Source of the DNA: Paracidovorax sp031843945
GTDB taxonomy: Bacteria > Pseudomonadota > Gammaproteobacteria > Burkholderiales > Burkholderiaceae_C
NCBI RefSeq assembly: GCF_031843945.1
Contig: NZ_JAVTJJ010000010.1
Coordinates: forward strand, 62,001-126,000
DNA: 64,000 nt
Direction: 5' to 3'
The notes below the pieces were generated by a model. That model was not told the DNA's origin and searched no databases. It saw nothing but the letters and a program-made list of their open reading frames with translations. Below are positions 23,896 to 32,259 of this stretch, piece by piece. Each line of letters opens with the position of its first letter. Position 1 is the first letter of the stretch. Both the position numbers and the translations under genes were made by a program.

Positions 23896-24656
23896 GGCTG
23901 CTGGGCCTCGGGGCGGCCAGGTTGGTCCCACGACGAGGAAGCGCGCAGAAGACGGTCCAGGTCGCGCTTGGCCTTGGCGGCGCCGGCGCGGTCCAGCCCT
24001 GCCGGAAAGCGCATCATCCAGTTGCCCATCGGGTCGACGACATAAAGGTGGTCAACCAGCGCATGGCCCGCAGCGGGCGCCAGCCATTGCGCCAGCGCGG
24101 CGAGGTCGGCGCGCAGCACGGTGGCCGATTGCAGGCCGGGGGCGATGTCGCCAGGCACCAGCGCCGCATCGGACACCAGCCAGACCCAGTCCATGCGGTC
24201 TTTTTCCTTGCCCAGGCTCTCGCGCAACTGGCGCTGCAGGTACAGGTGGTTGCGGCAGGCTTCGGCGCAGGCGCCCGGCGCCACGCTGACGATCAGCCAC
24301 TGCCCTTTCAACTGGCTCAGCACGCCGCCTGGGCGGCCGTCGAGCATGGCGACCGGCAACTGCGCCGGCAACGGTTTTTGCGGGTTGATGAGCTCACCGA
24401 AATTGCGGCGGCCATCGGGGCGCAGCACGTAGTAGGTGAAGTACGAGGCGATGACCGGCGCGGCGCAGACCAGCATCACGCCGATCATCTTCCAGCGGCC
24501 CGTGCGGGAATGCGGCGCATCGCGCAATGCCTGGGAGGCTTCGGGAACGCTGTGCACGGTCAGTCCGAGCGGGTGCGCCTCACCCGCAGCATCAGGCGGC
24601 GGCGGAAGGCTTGCCGCGTGGGCGAAGGAAGCGTCGGACGATTTGGAACCAGACAT
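23892..24656 (-). CDS. SCO-like, thioredoxin-fold oxidase-assembly candidate (unnamed)
   Basis: A 254-aa protein with a cytoplasmic N-terminus (about 1-55), one transmembrane helix (MIGVMLVCAAPVIASYFTYY) and a periplasmic domain. The domain has the layout LKGQWLIVSVAPGACAEAC, resembling the SCO core with a CxxxC (CAEAC), and a C-terminal HLYVVDPMGNWMMRFP strand pair. It lies between SURF1 and COX15, a conserved place in Burkholderiales. The start overlaps SURF1 by 65 bases, so a later start is possible. Role in copper or redox handling is inferred. Confidence 0.75.
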   Translation of the reverse strand: MSGSKSSDASFAHAASLPPPPDAAGEAHPLGLTVHSVPEASQALRDAPHSRTGRWKMIGVMLVCAAPVIASYFTYYVLRPDGRRNFGELINPQKPLPAQLPVAMLDGRPGGVLSQLKGQWLIVSVAPGACAEACRNHLYLQRQLRESLGKEKDRMDWVWLVSDAALVPGDIAPGLQSATVLRADLAALAQWLAPAAGHALVDHLYVVDPMGNWMMRFPAGLDRAGAAKAKRDLDRLLRASSSWDQPGRPEAQQP

Positions 24657-25404
24657 AGAGGATCACCACCAGGCCACTGAGCCCGAACCATTGGAATGCG
24701 TAGCCGTAATGCTTGTCGACGCCGCTGTCGATGGCGGGCCAGTCGCGCCGCAGCCCTTGCGGGCCGGTGTCGTCGTTGCCGGTCTGCAGCAGCGACAGGG
24801 GCACGAGCACCAGACCATGTTCGGCGCCGTAGGCGGTCAGGTCGAGATTTTGCCGGATGCGGGAAGACCCCTCGCCCGCGCCGGTTCCACCGGGGTCGTA
24901 GAGGCGTGACGGGGGCGATGCGATACGGCCGGTGACTTCGACCTCGCCTGCGGGCGTGGGCACCTCGGGCAGCCGCGTGCGGTCCTGGAAATCTCGCGGT
25001 ACCCAGCCGCGCTGCACGACCACGGTAGCCGCGGATTGCCCGGCCAGTTTGAACGGTGTCAGCACGAAGAAACCCGGGCGTCCGTGCATCTGCCGGTTGT
25101 CAAGAAATACGGTGGCACCTGCCACCCATTGCCCGCGCAGCACCGCCGTGCGATGGACCAGCGCGTCAATGCCCTGCCCATCCGAAGTCTGCTGCGGCAC
25201 TGCAGCCGCCAGCGCAGCCCCTCCGACGGGCGGCTGCGCCGCACGCTCGTCCATGGCCGCCTGCAGTGCTTCTTTTTGTGCGGCGCGCGACAACTGCCAC
25301 CGGCCCAGCGATGCGGTCAGCAGCACGGCGATCACTGCGGCCAAGGCAATGCACCAAAATCGCAGCCCCAGGGGAACGCCCTCTGTGCGGGTGGCGGTGT
25401 TCAC
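24592..25404 (-). CDS. SURF1 family cytochrome oxidase biogenesis protein
   Basis: A 270-aa protein with the two-helix SURF1 layout: first helix FWCIALAAVIAVLLTASLG followed by RWQLSRAAQKE, a large periplasmic domain with LDNRQMHGRPGFFVLTP and VQRGWVPRDF, and a C-terminal helix in YAFQWFGLSGLVVILYVWF. SURF1 aids heme A insertion or subunit I assembly. It starts with GTG at 25404, only 15 bases from the divergent DUF2909 start. Confidence 0.93.
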   Translation of the reverse strand: MNTATRTEGVPLGLRFWCIALAAVIAVLLTASLGRWQLSRAAQKEALQAAMDERAAQPPVGGAALAAAVPQQTSDGQGIDALVHRTAVLRGQWVAGATVFLDNRQMHGRPGFFVLTPFKLAGQSAATVVVQRGWVPRDFQDRTRLPEVPTPAGEVEVTGRIASPPSRLYDPGGTGAGEGSSRIRQNLDLTAYGAEHGLVLVPLSLLQTGNDDTGPQGLRRDWPAIDSGVDKHYGYAFQWFGLSGLVVILYVWFQIVRRFLRPRGKPSAAA

Positions 25405-25419
25405 TGGATAATGCCCTGC

Positions 25420-25644
25420 ATGCGATATGTAGTGGTGCTGGCTTTTCTCTGCATTCTGGCGACCCTCGGTTCGGCCTTGTTTTTCATGATGCGCAACGGC
25501 CGCAACGACAAGGCGCGCAGCGGCCGCATGGCCGGCGCGTTGGCGCTGCGCGTGGCCCTGTCGATTGTGCTCTTCATCAGCCTGATCGCAGCATGGAAGC
25601 TGGGGTACATCCAGCCCACGGGCCTGCCGGCCTCGCCGCGCTGA
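25420..25644 (+). CDS. Twin-transmembrane protein, DUF2909
   Basis: A 74-aa protein with two helices (YVVVLAFLCILATLGSALFF and LRVALSIVLFISLIAAW) joined by a basic polar loop (RNGRNDKARSGR) and ending GYIQPTG, matching the DUF2909 family found beside SURF1 and coxC in betaproteobacteria. It is divergent from SURF1 and convergent with ctaE. Function unknown; oxidase assembly is suggested by context. Confidence 0.82.
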   Translation: MRYVVVLAFLCILATLGSALFFMMRNGRNDKARSGRMAGALALRVALSIVLFISLIAAWKLGYIQPTGLPASPR

Positions 25645-25721
25645 ACCCTAGGAGCCTGCGCGGCAGAAGAGTCGTCGGCTGCGAAGCGGCCGCAGCGGTT
25701 CATTTTTCACCGACTTCTTGA

Positions 25722-25740
25722 CCCATAGCCGAGCTATGGG
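25722..25740. repeat. Short perfect palindrome in intergenic region
   Basis: CCCATAGC-CGA-GCTATGGG, 8-bp arms with a 3-nt loop. It lies in the 258-bp gap between DUF2909 and ctaE, which otherwise holds only a terminator. No T run follows, so it is not an obvious terminator. Confidence 0.6.
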
Positions 25741-25857
25741 CCTGCGAATCAGGCGAAAACTGCTCTCGCTGGGGCCGCTTCTCGCTATCGACGCCTTATA
25801 CCGCGCAGACTCCTGGCCTTCCACAACCAGACGGGCGGGCGGGCGTGCTCGCAACGC

Positions 25858-25884
25858 AAAAAAGCGCCCGATGGCGCTTTTTTT
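25858..25884. terminator. Bidirectional intrinsic terminator
   Basis: An A-run plus GCGCC, loop, GGCGC and T-run (AAAAAAGCGCC...GGCGCTTTTTTT). It serves the convergent DUF2909 and ctaE genes. Confidence 0.85.
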
Positions 25885-25902
25885 GGTGGCGCGCTGCAGC
25901 GC

Positions 25903-26784
25903 TCAGAACCAGTACACCAGCACGTACAGGCCCAGCCAGACCACGTCCACGAAGTGCCAGTACCAGGCAGCGCCCTCGAAGCCGAAATGGCGCTCGGCAG
26001 TGAAGTGGCCTTTTTGCAGGCGCAGCGTGATGAACAGCAGCATCAACATGCCGATGAACACATGGAAGCCGTGAAAGCCGGTCAGCATAAAGAAGGTGGA
26101 GCCGAAAACCCCTGAGTTGAGCTTCAGGTTCAGATCGGTGTAGAGGTGGTAGTACTCGTAGCCCTGCACGCACAGAAACACGAAGCCGAGGACCACGGTC
26201 GCCCACATGAAGGCGATGGCGCGCGCGCGGTGCCCGTCGCGCAGCGCGTGGTGGGCGATGGTCAAGGTAACGCCGGACGTCAGGAGCAGCGCGGTGTTGA
26301 TGGTGGGCAGCCAGAACGGACCCACGGTCTGGAACGGCTCGACAATGCCAGCCGGGGACGCCGTGGCGCCCGCCATCATGCTGGGCCAGACAGCCTTGAA
26401 GTCGGGCCAGAGCAAGGCGTTGTCCAGGCTGCCCAGCGCGGGTATCGAATGCGCGCGCGCCCACCACAGTGCTGTGAAGAAGGCGCCGAAAAACATTACT
26501 TCGGAGAAGATGAACCAGCTCATGCTCCAGCGATACGACAGGTCGATCTTGTGGCCGTAGAGCCCCGCCTCGCTCTCGCGCACCGAATCGCGGAACCACT
26601 GGTAAAGCACGAACAGCCACCACACCATGCCGATGGCGAGCGAGTACTTGCCCCATTCGTGGCCATTGATCCATTGGGCCGCGCCCAAAATAACAAAGAA
26701 CAGGCCGGCCGCCGCCATCACGGGGTGACGCGACTCGGCGGGCACGTAGTAATACGGCGTGGTGCCGTGGGTGGGTGCGCTCAT
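25903..26784 (-). CDS. ctaE: Cytochrome c oxidase subunit III
   Basis: A 293-aa integral membrane protein with seven helices typical of COX3. Recognisable segments are WSMSWFIFSEVMFFGAFF (the conserved Glu), THG-type N-terminus TTPYYYVPAESRHPVM, GFHGFHVFIGMLML and AAWYWHFVDVVWL near the C-terminus. Last oxidase gene of the ctaC operon; the terminator at 25858-25884 follows. Confidence 0.97.
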   Translation of the reverse strand: MSAPTHGTTPYYYVPAESRHPVMAAAGLFFVILGAAQWINGHEWGKYSLAIGMVWWLFVLYQWFRDSVRESEAGLYGHKIDLSYRWSMSWFIFSEVMFFGAFFTALWWARAHSIPALGSLDNALLWPDFKAVWPSMMAGATASPAGIVEPFQTVGPFWLPTINTALLLTSGVTLTIAHHALRDGHRARAIAFMWATVVLGFVFLCVQGYEYYHLYTDLNLKLNSGVFGSTFFMLTGFHGFHVFIGMLMLLFITLRLQKGHFTAERHFGFEGAAWYWHFVDVVWLGLYVLVYWF

Positions 26785-26872
26785 GTCAGCTCCTCAGTCT
26801 CGAATCTCTGTTGTAGGTGTGTCTCAACCCGGCTGCAGGCGAGCCAGCAAACGTTGGGGTAATTCAAAACGA

Positions 26873-27103
26873 TCATGTCCGTACGACCCAATTGACCAGC
26901 ACGATCAGCAGCGCCACCAAGACGAACACCGCCAGCAGGCCGACGATGACAAGGTGCAGCGGGTTGATCTTCTCCAGGTCTTTCTCGTATTCAGACCCCT
27001 TGCGCAACCCGATGAGCGACCACGCCACGGCACGGATGGTGCGCGGCAACGATCCCCTGCGCGGTGCGGTGTCGGTTGGCCGTGGCTTGCGCTCATCGGT
27101 CAT
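26873..27103 (-). CDS. DUF2970 small membrane protein
   Basis: A 76-aa protein with a basic N-terminus, the family core AVAWSLIGLRKGSEYEKDLEKI and one C-terminal helix (LVIVGLLAVFVLVALLIVLV). DUF2970 genes commonly sit between cox11 and coxC in betaproteobacteria. It overlaps cox11 by four bases. Function unknown. Confidence 0.82.
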   Translation of the reverse strand: MTDERKPRPTDTAPRRGSLPRTIRAVAWSLIGLRKGSEYEKDLEKINPLHLVIVGLLAVFVLVALLIVLVNWVVRT

Positions 27104-27717
27104 GTGCCTGCCGGTGGGGCGACAGCAGGCAAGGCTGCTGTCGATTCAGGGGCTGCCGGCGTTCTGCCGCCCACTTCGAAGAAGGTGTAGGACAGCGTGA
27201 TCGTGGTCACGTCTTTGGACAGTCTGGGGTCGATGATGAAGGCGACCGGCCATTCCTTTTTCTCGCCCGGTTCCAGCGTGTATTGGTTGAAGCAGAAACA
27301 TTCCAGCTTGTTGAAATGCGCGGCGGCTTGGCGTGGTGCATAGCTGGGAATGGCCTGCGCGGCCATGCGGCGGTTCTGGATGTTCTGGAACTCGTACATC
27401 ACCGTAGTCAGCTCGCCCGGGTGCACCTTGACCGAGCGCTGCGCGGGCTTGAAGTCCCACGGGCCACGCGCGTTAGCATCGAATTCCACCGTGATGGTGC
27501 GGCTGGTGTCCACCTGGCTGTTGGTGGGTACTTTCACGTCACGCCCCGCCACGCCGTTGCCGGGCACCTGGCGCTCCGAAAGCGACAAGATGTTGATGCC
27601 GGTCATCTCGCAGATGTGCTTGTAGATGGGAATCAGCACATAGCCGAAGGCGAACATGCCGACCGAAATCACGGCCAGCTTGCCCACCATCTTGAAGTTT
27701 TCGCGGCGCAGGTTCAT
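27100..27717 (-). CDS. ctaG: Cytochrome c oxidase assembly protein Cox11/CtaG
   Basis: A 205-aa single-pass membrane protein delivering copper to the CuB site of subunit I. One N-terminal helix (VISVGMFAFGYVLIPIY) precedes an immunoglobulin-like periplasmic domain with the copper motif CFCF in NKLECFCFNQ and the segment FIIDPRLSKDVTTITLSYTF. Slightly extended Pro/Ala C-terminus. Confidence 0.95.
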   Translation of the reverse strand: MNLRRENFKMVGKLAVISVGMFAFGYVLIPIYKHICEMTGINILSLSERQVPGNGVAGRDVKVPTNSQVDTSRTITVEFDANARGPWDFKPAQRSVKVHPGELTTVMYEFQNIQNRRMAAQAIPSYAPRQAAAHFNKLECFCFNQYTLEPGEKKEWPVAFIIDPRLSKDVTTITLSYTFFEVGGRTPAAPESTAALPAVAPPAGT

Positions 27718-27819
27718 GGTCTGGCCCTTATACGCTGCACGAGCTCTGCAACGCCTGGCATTGGCGTCGCCACCCTGGAGGGGGAAAGTGCGGAGCGACT
27801 CAAGGAGTGCTTCATGTCG

Positions 27820-27924
27820 TTACCAGGTCATCTTGACCATGAAGCCGATGAAGAACGCGAAGGCAATGGAAGCCAAGATGAGCCCCATGCGCAGGTTGGC
27901 CTTCTTCTGTTCAGGTGTCGCCAT
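27820..27924 (-). CDS. Cytochrome oxidase small assembly protein (34 aa)
   Basis: A 34-aa peptide beginning MATPEQKKANLRMG with one transmembrane helix (LILASIAFAFFIGFMVKM) and ending TW. It lies between ctaD and cox11, the position where Burkholderiales genomes carry a very short oxidase assembly protein. The gene is preceded by AAGGGAC about six bases before the ATG. Recognition rests on length, topology and position. Confidence 0.75.
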   Translation of the reverse strand: MATPEQKKANLRMGLILASIAFAFFIGFMVKMTW

Positions 27925-27939
27925 ATCGTCCCTTGCAGA

Positions 27940-29601
27940 TCAGCCGACGACGCGCGTTGCGGACGAGTCGAGCTTCGGCGGAGTCTCGTACGTGTGGAAT
28001 GGCGCGGGCGAAGGCACTTCCCACTCCAGCCCTTCAGCGGCTTCCCATGGGCGCTGTGGCGCAGGCTCGCCCTTGCCGCGCATAGCGGGCAACACCACGG
28101 CCAGGAAGAAATACACCTGCATGAAGCCGAAACCGAACGCGCCGATGGACGCAACCATGTTGAAGTCGGCAAATTGCATGGGGTAGTCGGCATAGCGGCG
28201 TGGCATGCCGGCCAGGCCCAGGAAGTGCATCGGGAAGAAGGTGATGTTGAACGTGATGAGCGAGCCCCAGAAGTGGATCTGCCCGCGCCGCTCGGAATAC
28301 ATGACGCCCGTCCACTTGGGCGCCCAGTAGTAGTAGGCCGCGAACATCGAGAACAGCGAGCCGGCCACCAGCACGTAGTGGAAGTGGGCCACCACGTAGT
28401 AGGTGTCCTGCAGCTGGATGTCGATGGGCGCCATCGACAGGATCAGGCCCGTGAAGCCGCCCATCGTGAACACGAAGATGAAGCCCACGGCGAACAGCAT
28501 GGGCGTCTCGAAGGTCATGGAGCCGCGCCACATCGTGGCGATCCAGTTGAAGATCTTCACAGCCGTGGGCACCGAGATCAGCATGGTGGCGTACATGAAG
28601 AACAGCTGGCCCGTCACCGGCATGCCCGTGGTGAACATGTGGTGCGCCCACACGATGAACGACAGGATGGCGATGGACGAAGTGGCATACACCATCGAGG
28701 CGTAACCGAAGAGCCGCTTGCGGCTGAAAGCCGGCACGATCTGGCTGATGATGCCGAAGGCCGGCAAGATCATGATGTAGACCTCGGGGTGGCCAAAGAA
28801 CCAGAAGATGTGCTGGTACATCACCGGGTCGCCGCCGCCGGCGGGATTGAAGAAGCTGGTGCCGAAATGGCGGTCGGTCAGCGTCATGGTGATGGCGCCG
28901 GCCAGCACGGGCATCACGGCGATCAGCAGGTAGGCAGTGATGAGCCAGGTCCAGACGAACATGGGCATCTTCATCAGCGTCATGCCCGGGGCGCGCATGT
29001 TCAAGATGGTGACGATGATGTTGATCGACCCCATGATCGACGAGGCGCCCAGGATGTGCATCGCGAAGATGCCGGCATCCATCGACGGGCCCATTTGCAG
29101 CGTGAGCGGGGCATAGAGCGTCCAGCCAGCCGCAGGAGCGCCGCCCGGCATGAAAAACGAGGACACCAGCGTGATGGCCGCCGGAATCATCAGCCAGAAG
29201 CTGAAGTTGTTCATGCGCGCGAAGGCCATGTCGGATGCGCCGATCTGCAGCGGAATCATCCAGTTCGCAAAGCCCACGAAGGCCGGCATGATCGCGCCGA
29301 ACACCATGATGAGGCCGTGCATGGTGGTCAGCTGGTTGAACAGCTCGGGGTTCACCAGCTGCAGGCCGGGCTGGAACAGCTCGGCGCGAATCAGCAATGC
29401 CAGCACGCCGCCCACCATCAGCATGGTGAACGAGAACAGCAAGTACAGCGTGCCGATGTCCTTGTGGTTGGTGGCGAACACCCAGCGGCGCCAGCCGGTC
29501 GGCGCTCCGTGGTGGTGGTCGTCATGGCCGCCGTCGTGGGCGCCATGAAGCCCGTGAATGCTGCCGTCCACCGGTGCGTGGTTGTCGATAACTGCGCTCA
29601 T
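27940..29601 (-). CDS. ctaD: Cytochrome c oxidase subunit I
   Basis: A 553-aa heme-copper oxidase catalytic subunit with twelve helices. Visible are TNHKDIGTLYLLF, the first heme a ligand region LTTMHGLIMVFG, the His-Tyr crosslink motif FFGHPEVYIMILP, VWAHHMFTTGMP (CuB histidines) and VAHFHYVLVAGS (heme ligands). The ATG at 29601 begins a His-rich cytoplasmic N-terminus (HDGGHDDHHHG). Long upstream in-frame codons lie in the intergenic gap and were excluded. Confidence 0.98.
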   Translation of the reverse strand: MSAVIDNHAPVDGSIHGLHGAHDGGHDDHHHGAPTGWRRWVFATNHKDIGTLYLLFSFTMLMVGGVLALLIRAELFQPGLQLVNPELFNQLTTMHGLIMVFGAIMPAFVGFANWMIPLQIGASDMAFARMNNFSFWLMIPAAITLVSSFFMPGGAPAAGWTLYAPLTLQMGPSMDAGIFAMHILGASSIMGSINIIVTILNMRAPGMTLMKMPMFVWTWLITAYLLIAVMPVLAGAITMTLTDRHFGTSFFNPAGGGDPVMYQHIFWFFGHPEVYIMILPAFGIISQIVPAFSRKRLFGYASMVYATSSIAILSFIVWAHHMFTTGMPVTGQLFFMYATMLISVPTAVKIFNWIATMWRGSMTFETPMLFAVGFIFVFTMGGFTGLILSMAPIDIQLQDTYYVVAHFHYVLVAGSLFSMFAAYYYWAPKWTGVMYSERRGQIHFWGSLITFNITFFPMHFLGLAGMPRRYADYPMQFADFNMVASIGAFGFGFMQVYFFLAVVLPAMRGKGEPAPQRPWEAAEGLEWEVPSPAPFHTYETPPKLDSSATRVVG

Positions 29602-29638
29602 CTTGTTTTCCTCAATGCATTGGGCGTTGCGGCTCGGC

Positions 29639-30808
29639 TCACTTGCCGCGCTGGGCCAAGACTTCTGCCGGCTGCACCAGCTGGCCGGTCTTGTTGGACC
29701 ACGCATTCTTCGTATAGCTGGCGACGGCCGCGAGATCGGTGTCGCTCAGCTGCGCCCAGGACGGCATGGCACCGCCCGCCGCGCCCTTGAGCAATATCTG
29801 GATCTGCTTGGCATGATCTTCATCCTTGACGACGGCGGAGCCATCGAGCGGCTTGATTGGGCCGGCGCCCTTGCCATTGGCTTGGTGGCAGGCTGCACAG
29901 TTGGCCGCATAGACCTTCTCGCCACGCGGCAGGATCTGCTCCAGCGTCCAGACGCGGGATGGATCGTCCAGTTTGGCTGCTGCCCTCTTCTTTGCTTCGG
30001 CCACCCACTGCGTGTAGTCCGCGGCGGACACCACCTTCACATGGATGGGCATGTACGCATGCTCCTTGCCGCACAGCTCGGCGCACTGGCCGTAGTAATC
30101 GCCCACTTGATCAGCGCGAAACCAGGTGTCGCGCACAAAGCCAGGGATCGCATCCTGCTTGATGCCGAAGGCCGGCACCATGAACGAGTGAATGACGTCG
30201 TTGGCGGTGGTGATCACGCGCACCTTCTTGCCCACCGGCACGACCATCGGGTTGTCGACCTTCAGCAGGTAGTCGGTGGGCGCGTTGGTCACATTGCCGC
30301 TGTCGGACATCTGGCGGTGGCTGCTGTCCAGCGTGGAGATAAAGGCCAGGCCTTCGCCCTCGCCCGTGATGTAGTCGTAACCCCACTTCCACTGATAGCC
30401 GGTGGCCTTGATGGTGAGGTCGGCATTGGTGGTGTCTTTTTGCGCCACCAGCACCTTGGTAGCGGGCAACGCCATCAGGATCACGATGATGAACGGAACA
30501 ATCGTCCATGCCACTTCGACCGTCACCGATTCGTGGAAGTTGGCAGGGCGCGCGCCGCGCGATTTGCGGTGTTTCCAGATGGAATAGAACATGACCGCGA
30601 ACACGGCCACGAAGATCACCGTGCAGATGATCAGCATCATCCAGTGCAGGTAATGCTGCTCCTGGGCGATGCGCGTGACGGGCGGCGCCATGTTGAGCTG
30701 GCGCACCGCCGGTCCACCGGGAAGGTCCTGCACTGCATGGGCCAAGGTGCCCAAGCCTGCCGTAGATACCAGCAGCAAAGAAGCCAGCGTGTTGGAAATG
30801 CTCTTCAT
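29639..30808 (-). CDS. ctaC: Cytochrome c oxidase subunit II with fused cytochrome c domain
   Basis: A 389-aa exported subunit: signal peptide ending LAHA, two helices, a cupredoxin domain with CuA site CAELCGKEHAYM, and a C-terminal cytochrome c domain with CAACHQ heme motif (about residue 308) and distal Met in GGAMPSWAQL. The fusion supplies an internal electron entry heme. The ATG at 30808 is preferred; an in-frame GTG at 30817 is possible. First gene of the oxidase operon. Confidence 0.96.
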   Translation of the reverse strand: MKSISNTLASLLLVSTAGLGTLAHAVQDLPGGPAVRQLNMAPPVTRIAQEQHYLHWMMLIICTVIFVAVFAVMFYSIWKHRKSRGARPANFHESVTVEVAWTIVPFIIVILMALPATKVLVAQKDTTNADLTIKATGYQWKWGYDYITGEGEGLAFISTLDSSHRQMSDSGNVTNAPTDYLLKVDNPMVVPVGKKVRVITTANDVIHSFMVPAFGIKQDAIPGFVRDTWFRADQVGDYYGQCAELCGKEHAYMPIHVKVVSAADYTQWVAEAKKRAAAKLDDPSRVWTLEQILPRGEKVYAANCAACHQANGKGAGPIKPLDGSAVVKDEDHAKQIQILLKGAAGGAMPSWAQLSDTDLAAVASYTKNAWSNKTGQLVQPAEVLAQRGK

Positions 30809-31006
30809 AGTTCTCACTTAACTTCCCTGCCTCAATTTGGACCCATCCTTGCCGCGCCTGCGTGGGGTCAGGCTGCGCACAAGGCCATGCGAACGTCTCG
30901 TGCCTGGCACCTGGTGCGCTGCCGCTGGCTGCGCCCACCAAGGTGACCTGGCTCACATGAACCCGGCTTGTCTCCATCCGAGGGCAAGCATGCCCACCCG
31001 CGCGCA

Positions 31007-31210
31007 CTAATGCAATACGCAATAGCCCGGGGACAGTGGCATGGCGACGACGCAAGAGAAAGCCCGGGGACGCAACGCCACCGGGCTGAAAGAAAATTCG
31101 GCAGCGTGCTGGCCGCAAGCGGGGCAGCTTTCATCGATACGCCACCCCGCTGGTTCACCAGTCCGCGCGCGCGGAAAGCGAAAATTGTAGCCCGCCTTGA
31201 TGTGGCGCAT
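31007..31210 (-). CDS. Possible small hypothetical protein
   Basis: A 67-aa open frame starting MRHIKAGYNFRFPRAR and containing one CPACG pair. It occupies the 450-bp gap between ctaC and the methyltransferase gene, where no other gene is visible. No family is recognised and there is no clear Shine-Dalgarno; it may be non-coding. Confidence 0.3.
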   Translation of the reverse strand: MRHIKAGYNFRFPRARTGEPAGWRIDESCPACGQHAAEFSFSPVALRPRAFSCVVAMPLSPGYCVLH

Positions 31211-31260
31211 GGACCGCATCGCCCGGGCCATGCACCAGCGGGTTGCCACCAGGCAAAGAT

Positions 31261-32175
31261 TCAGCCGCCCATCCCCGGGCCGCGCCCGCCATGCAACATG
31301 GCCCGCATGTCCTCCAGCGACACGGCGCTGTTCGGGCTCACCCGCACGCGGGGCGCGGGCTTGAAGGCATGGCCGTAGACGATCTCGAAGGTCAGGGCCA
31401 ACTGGCAACCCTGGTTCGGATCGGCCAGTTGGTCGGCCAGGGCCTGCTCCAGCCGCTGGCGCCAGGCACGCCCTCGCAATGCCGGAAAGCGCTGTGGGTG
31501 CAGGTTGCAACCCAGCCCGCGCAACTCCTCCAGCAGCCGTCGCGGCGTGGCGAAGGTGAGCGTGACGCGTTCCATGTCCATCACCGGCTCGGCAAAGCCT
31601 GCCTGCACCAGCATGTCGCCCCAGTCGTGCATGTCGGTCATGGCATGCCCGGCGGGCGGCCAGCCCAGCGCGGCATACACGCGGTGCAGTTCCTGGGCCG
31701 TATCGGGCCCCAGGCAGGAAAACATCAGGTAGCCGTCGACCGCCAGTGCGCGGTGCCAGCGCGCGATCAATGCCTGCGGGTTGGCGGCCATGTGCAGCGC
31801 CATGTTGGCCCACAGCATCTGCACGCTGCCATCGGCCGGCACGCCCAGGCGCGGTGCGTGGCCCGTCCAGCGCGAAGGTTTCCACCACGGGGTAGCGAAA
31901 TGCGCCTCGGCCAGCGCCTGGCCGTGGGGCGATGATGTTTCGGCGACATGGCACTGCGCCTGGGGGTAGCGCTGGCGCACCAGGGCATGGCCCTGCAGGC
32001 CGCCACGCAGCGGATCCCAGTCGCACCAGGTTGCGGGTGGCTTGGTGATCCATTGCAGTCGGTCGTCCATGCGGCGGGCGATCTCCTCGTGCAGCCAGGG
32101 GGACTGAGGCGGCGCGGCCGCGTGCCAGCGGGCCGCGGCGACCGGATCGATGGTGGGGGGCAAGGAGTCAGGCAT
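31261..32175 (-). CDS. BioC-like SAM-dependent methyltransferase
   Basis: A 304-aa protein resembling the betaproteobacterial BioC-like group (malonyl-ACP O-methyltransferase, biotin synthesis). Motifs are LHEEIARRMDDRLQWI near the N-terminus, ADGSVQMLWANMALHMAANP (post-II region) and DGYLMFSCLGPDT. The canonical glycine-rich SAM loop is absent (region TWCDWDPLRGGLQG). The ATG at 32175 is selected because the homologous start MPDSLPPTIDPVAAARW follows. Divergent from the ComF-like gene, a frequent pairing. Confidence 0.7.
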   Translation of the reverse strand: MPDSLPPTIDPVAAARWHAAAPPQSPWLHEEIARRMDDRLQWITKPPATWCDWDPLRGGLQGHALVRQRYPQAQCHVAETSSPHGQALAEAHFATPWWKPSRWTGHAPRLGVPADGSVQMLWANMALHMAANPQALIARWHRALAVDGYLMFSCLGPDTAQELHRVYAALGWPPAGHAMTDMHDWGDMLVQAGFAEPVMDMERVTLTFATPRRLLEELRGLGCNLHPQRFPALRGRAWRQRLEQALADQLADPNQGCQLALTFEIVYGHAFKPAPRVRVSPNSAVSLEDMRAMLHGGRGPGMGG

Positions 32176-32259
32176 GGGAGCGGGTGCGCGAAAGACGGTG
32201 CGTGAAGACGCGGGGTACGGTGAGCCGTTGCGGCCAGTGCGCGCGAGTATATTGAGCCG

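Noticed and set aside
27064..29790. Very long open frame on the plus strand (over 900 codons) across the oxidase genes
   Set aside because: It is antisense to cox11, the small assembly protein and ctaD, has His/Arg-rich composition typical of reverse-frame shadows in GC-rich DNA, and matches no family.
30809..31006. Promoter or small RNA upstream of ctaC
   Set aside because: No convincing -35/-10 pair, hairpin with T run, or conserved motif could be seen by eye.
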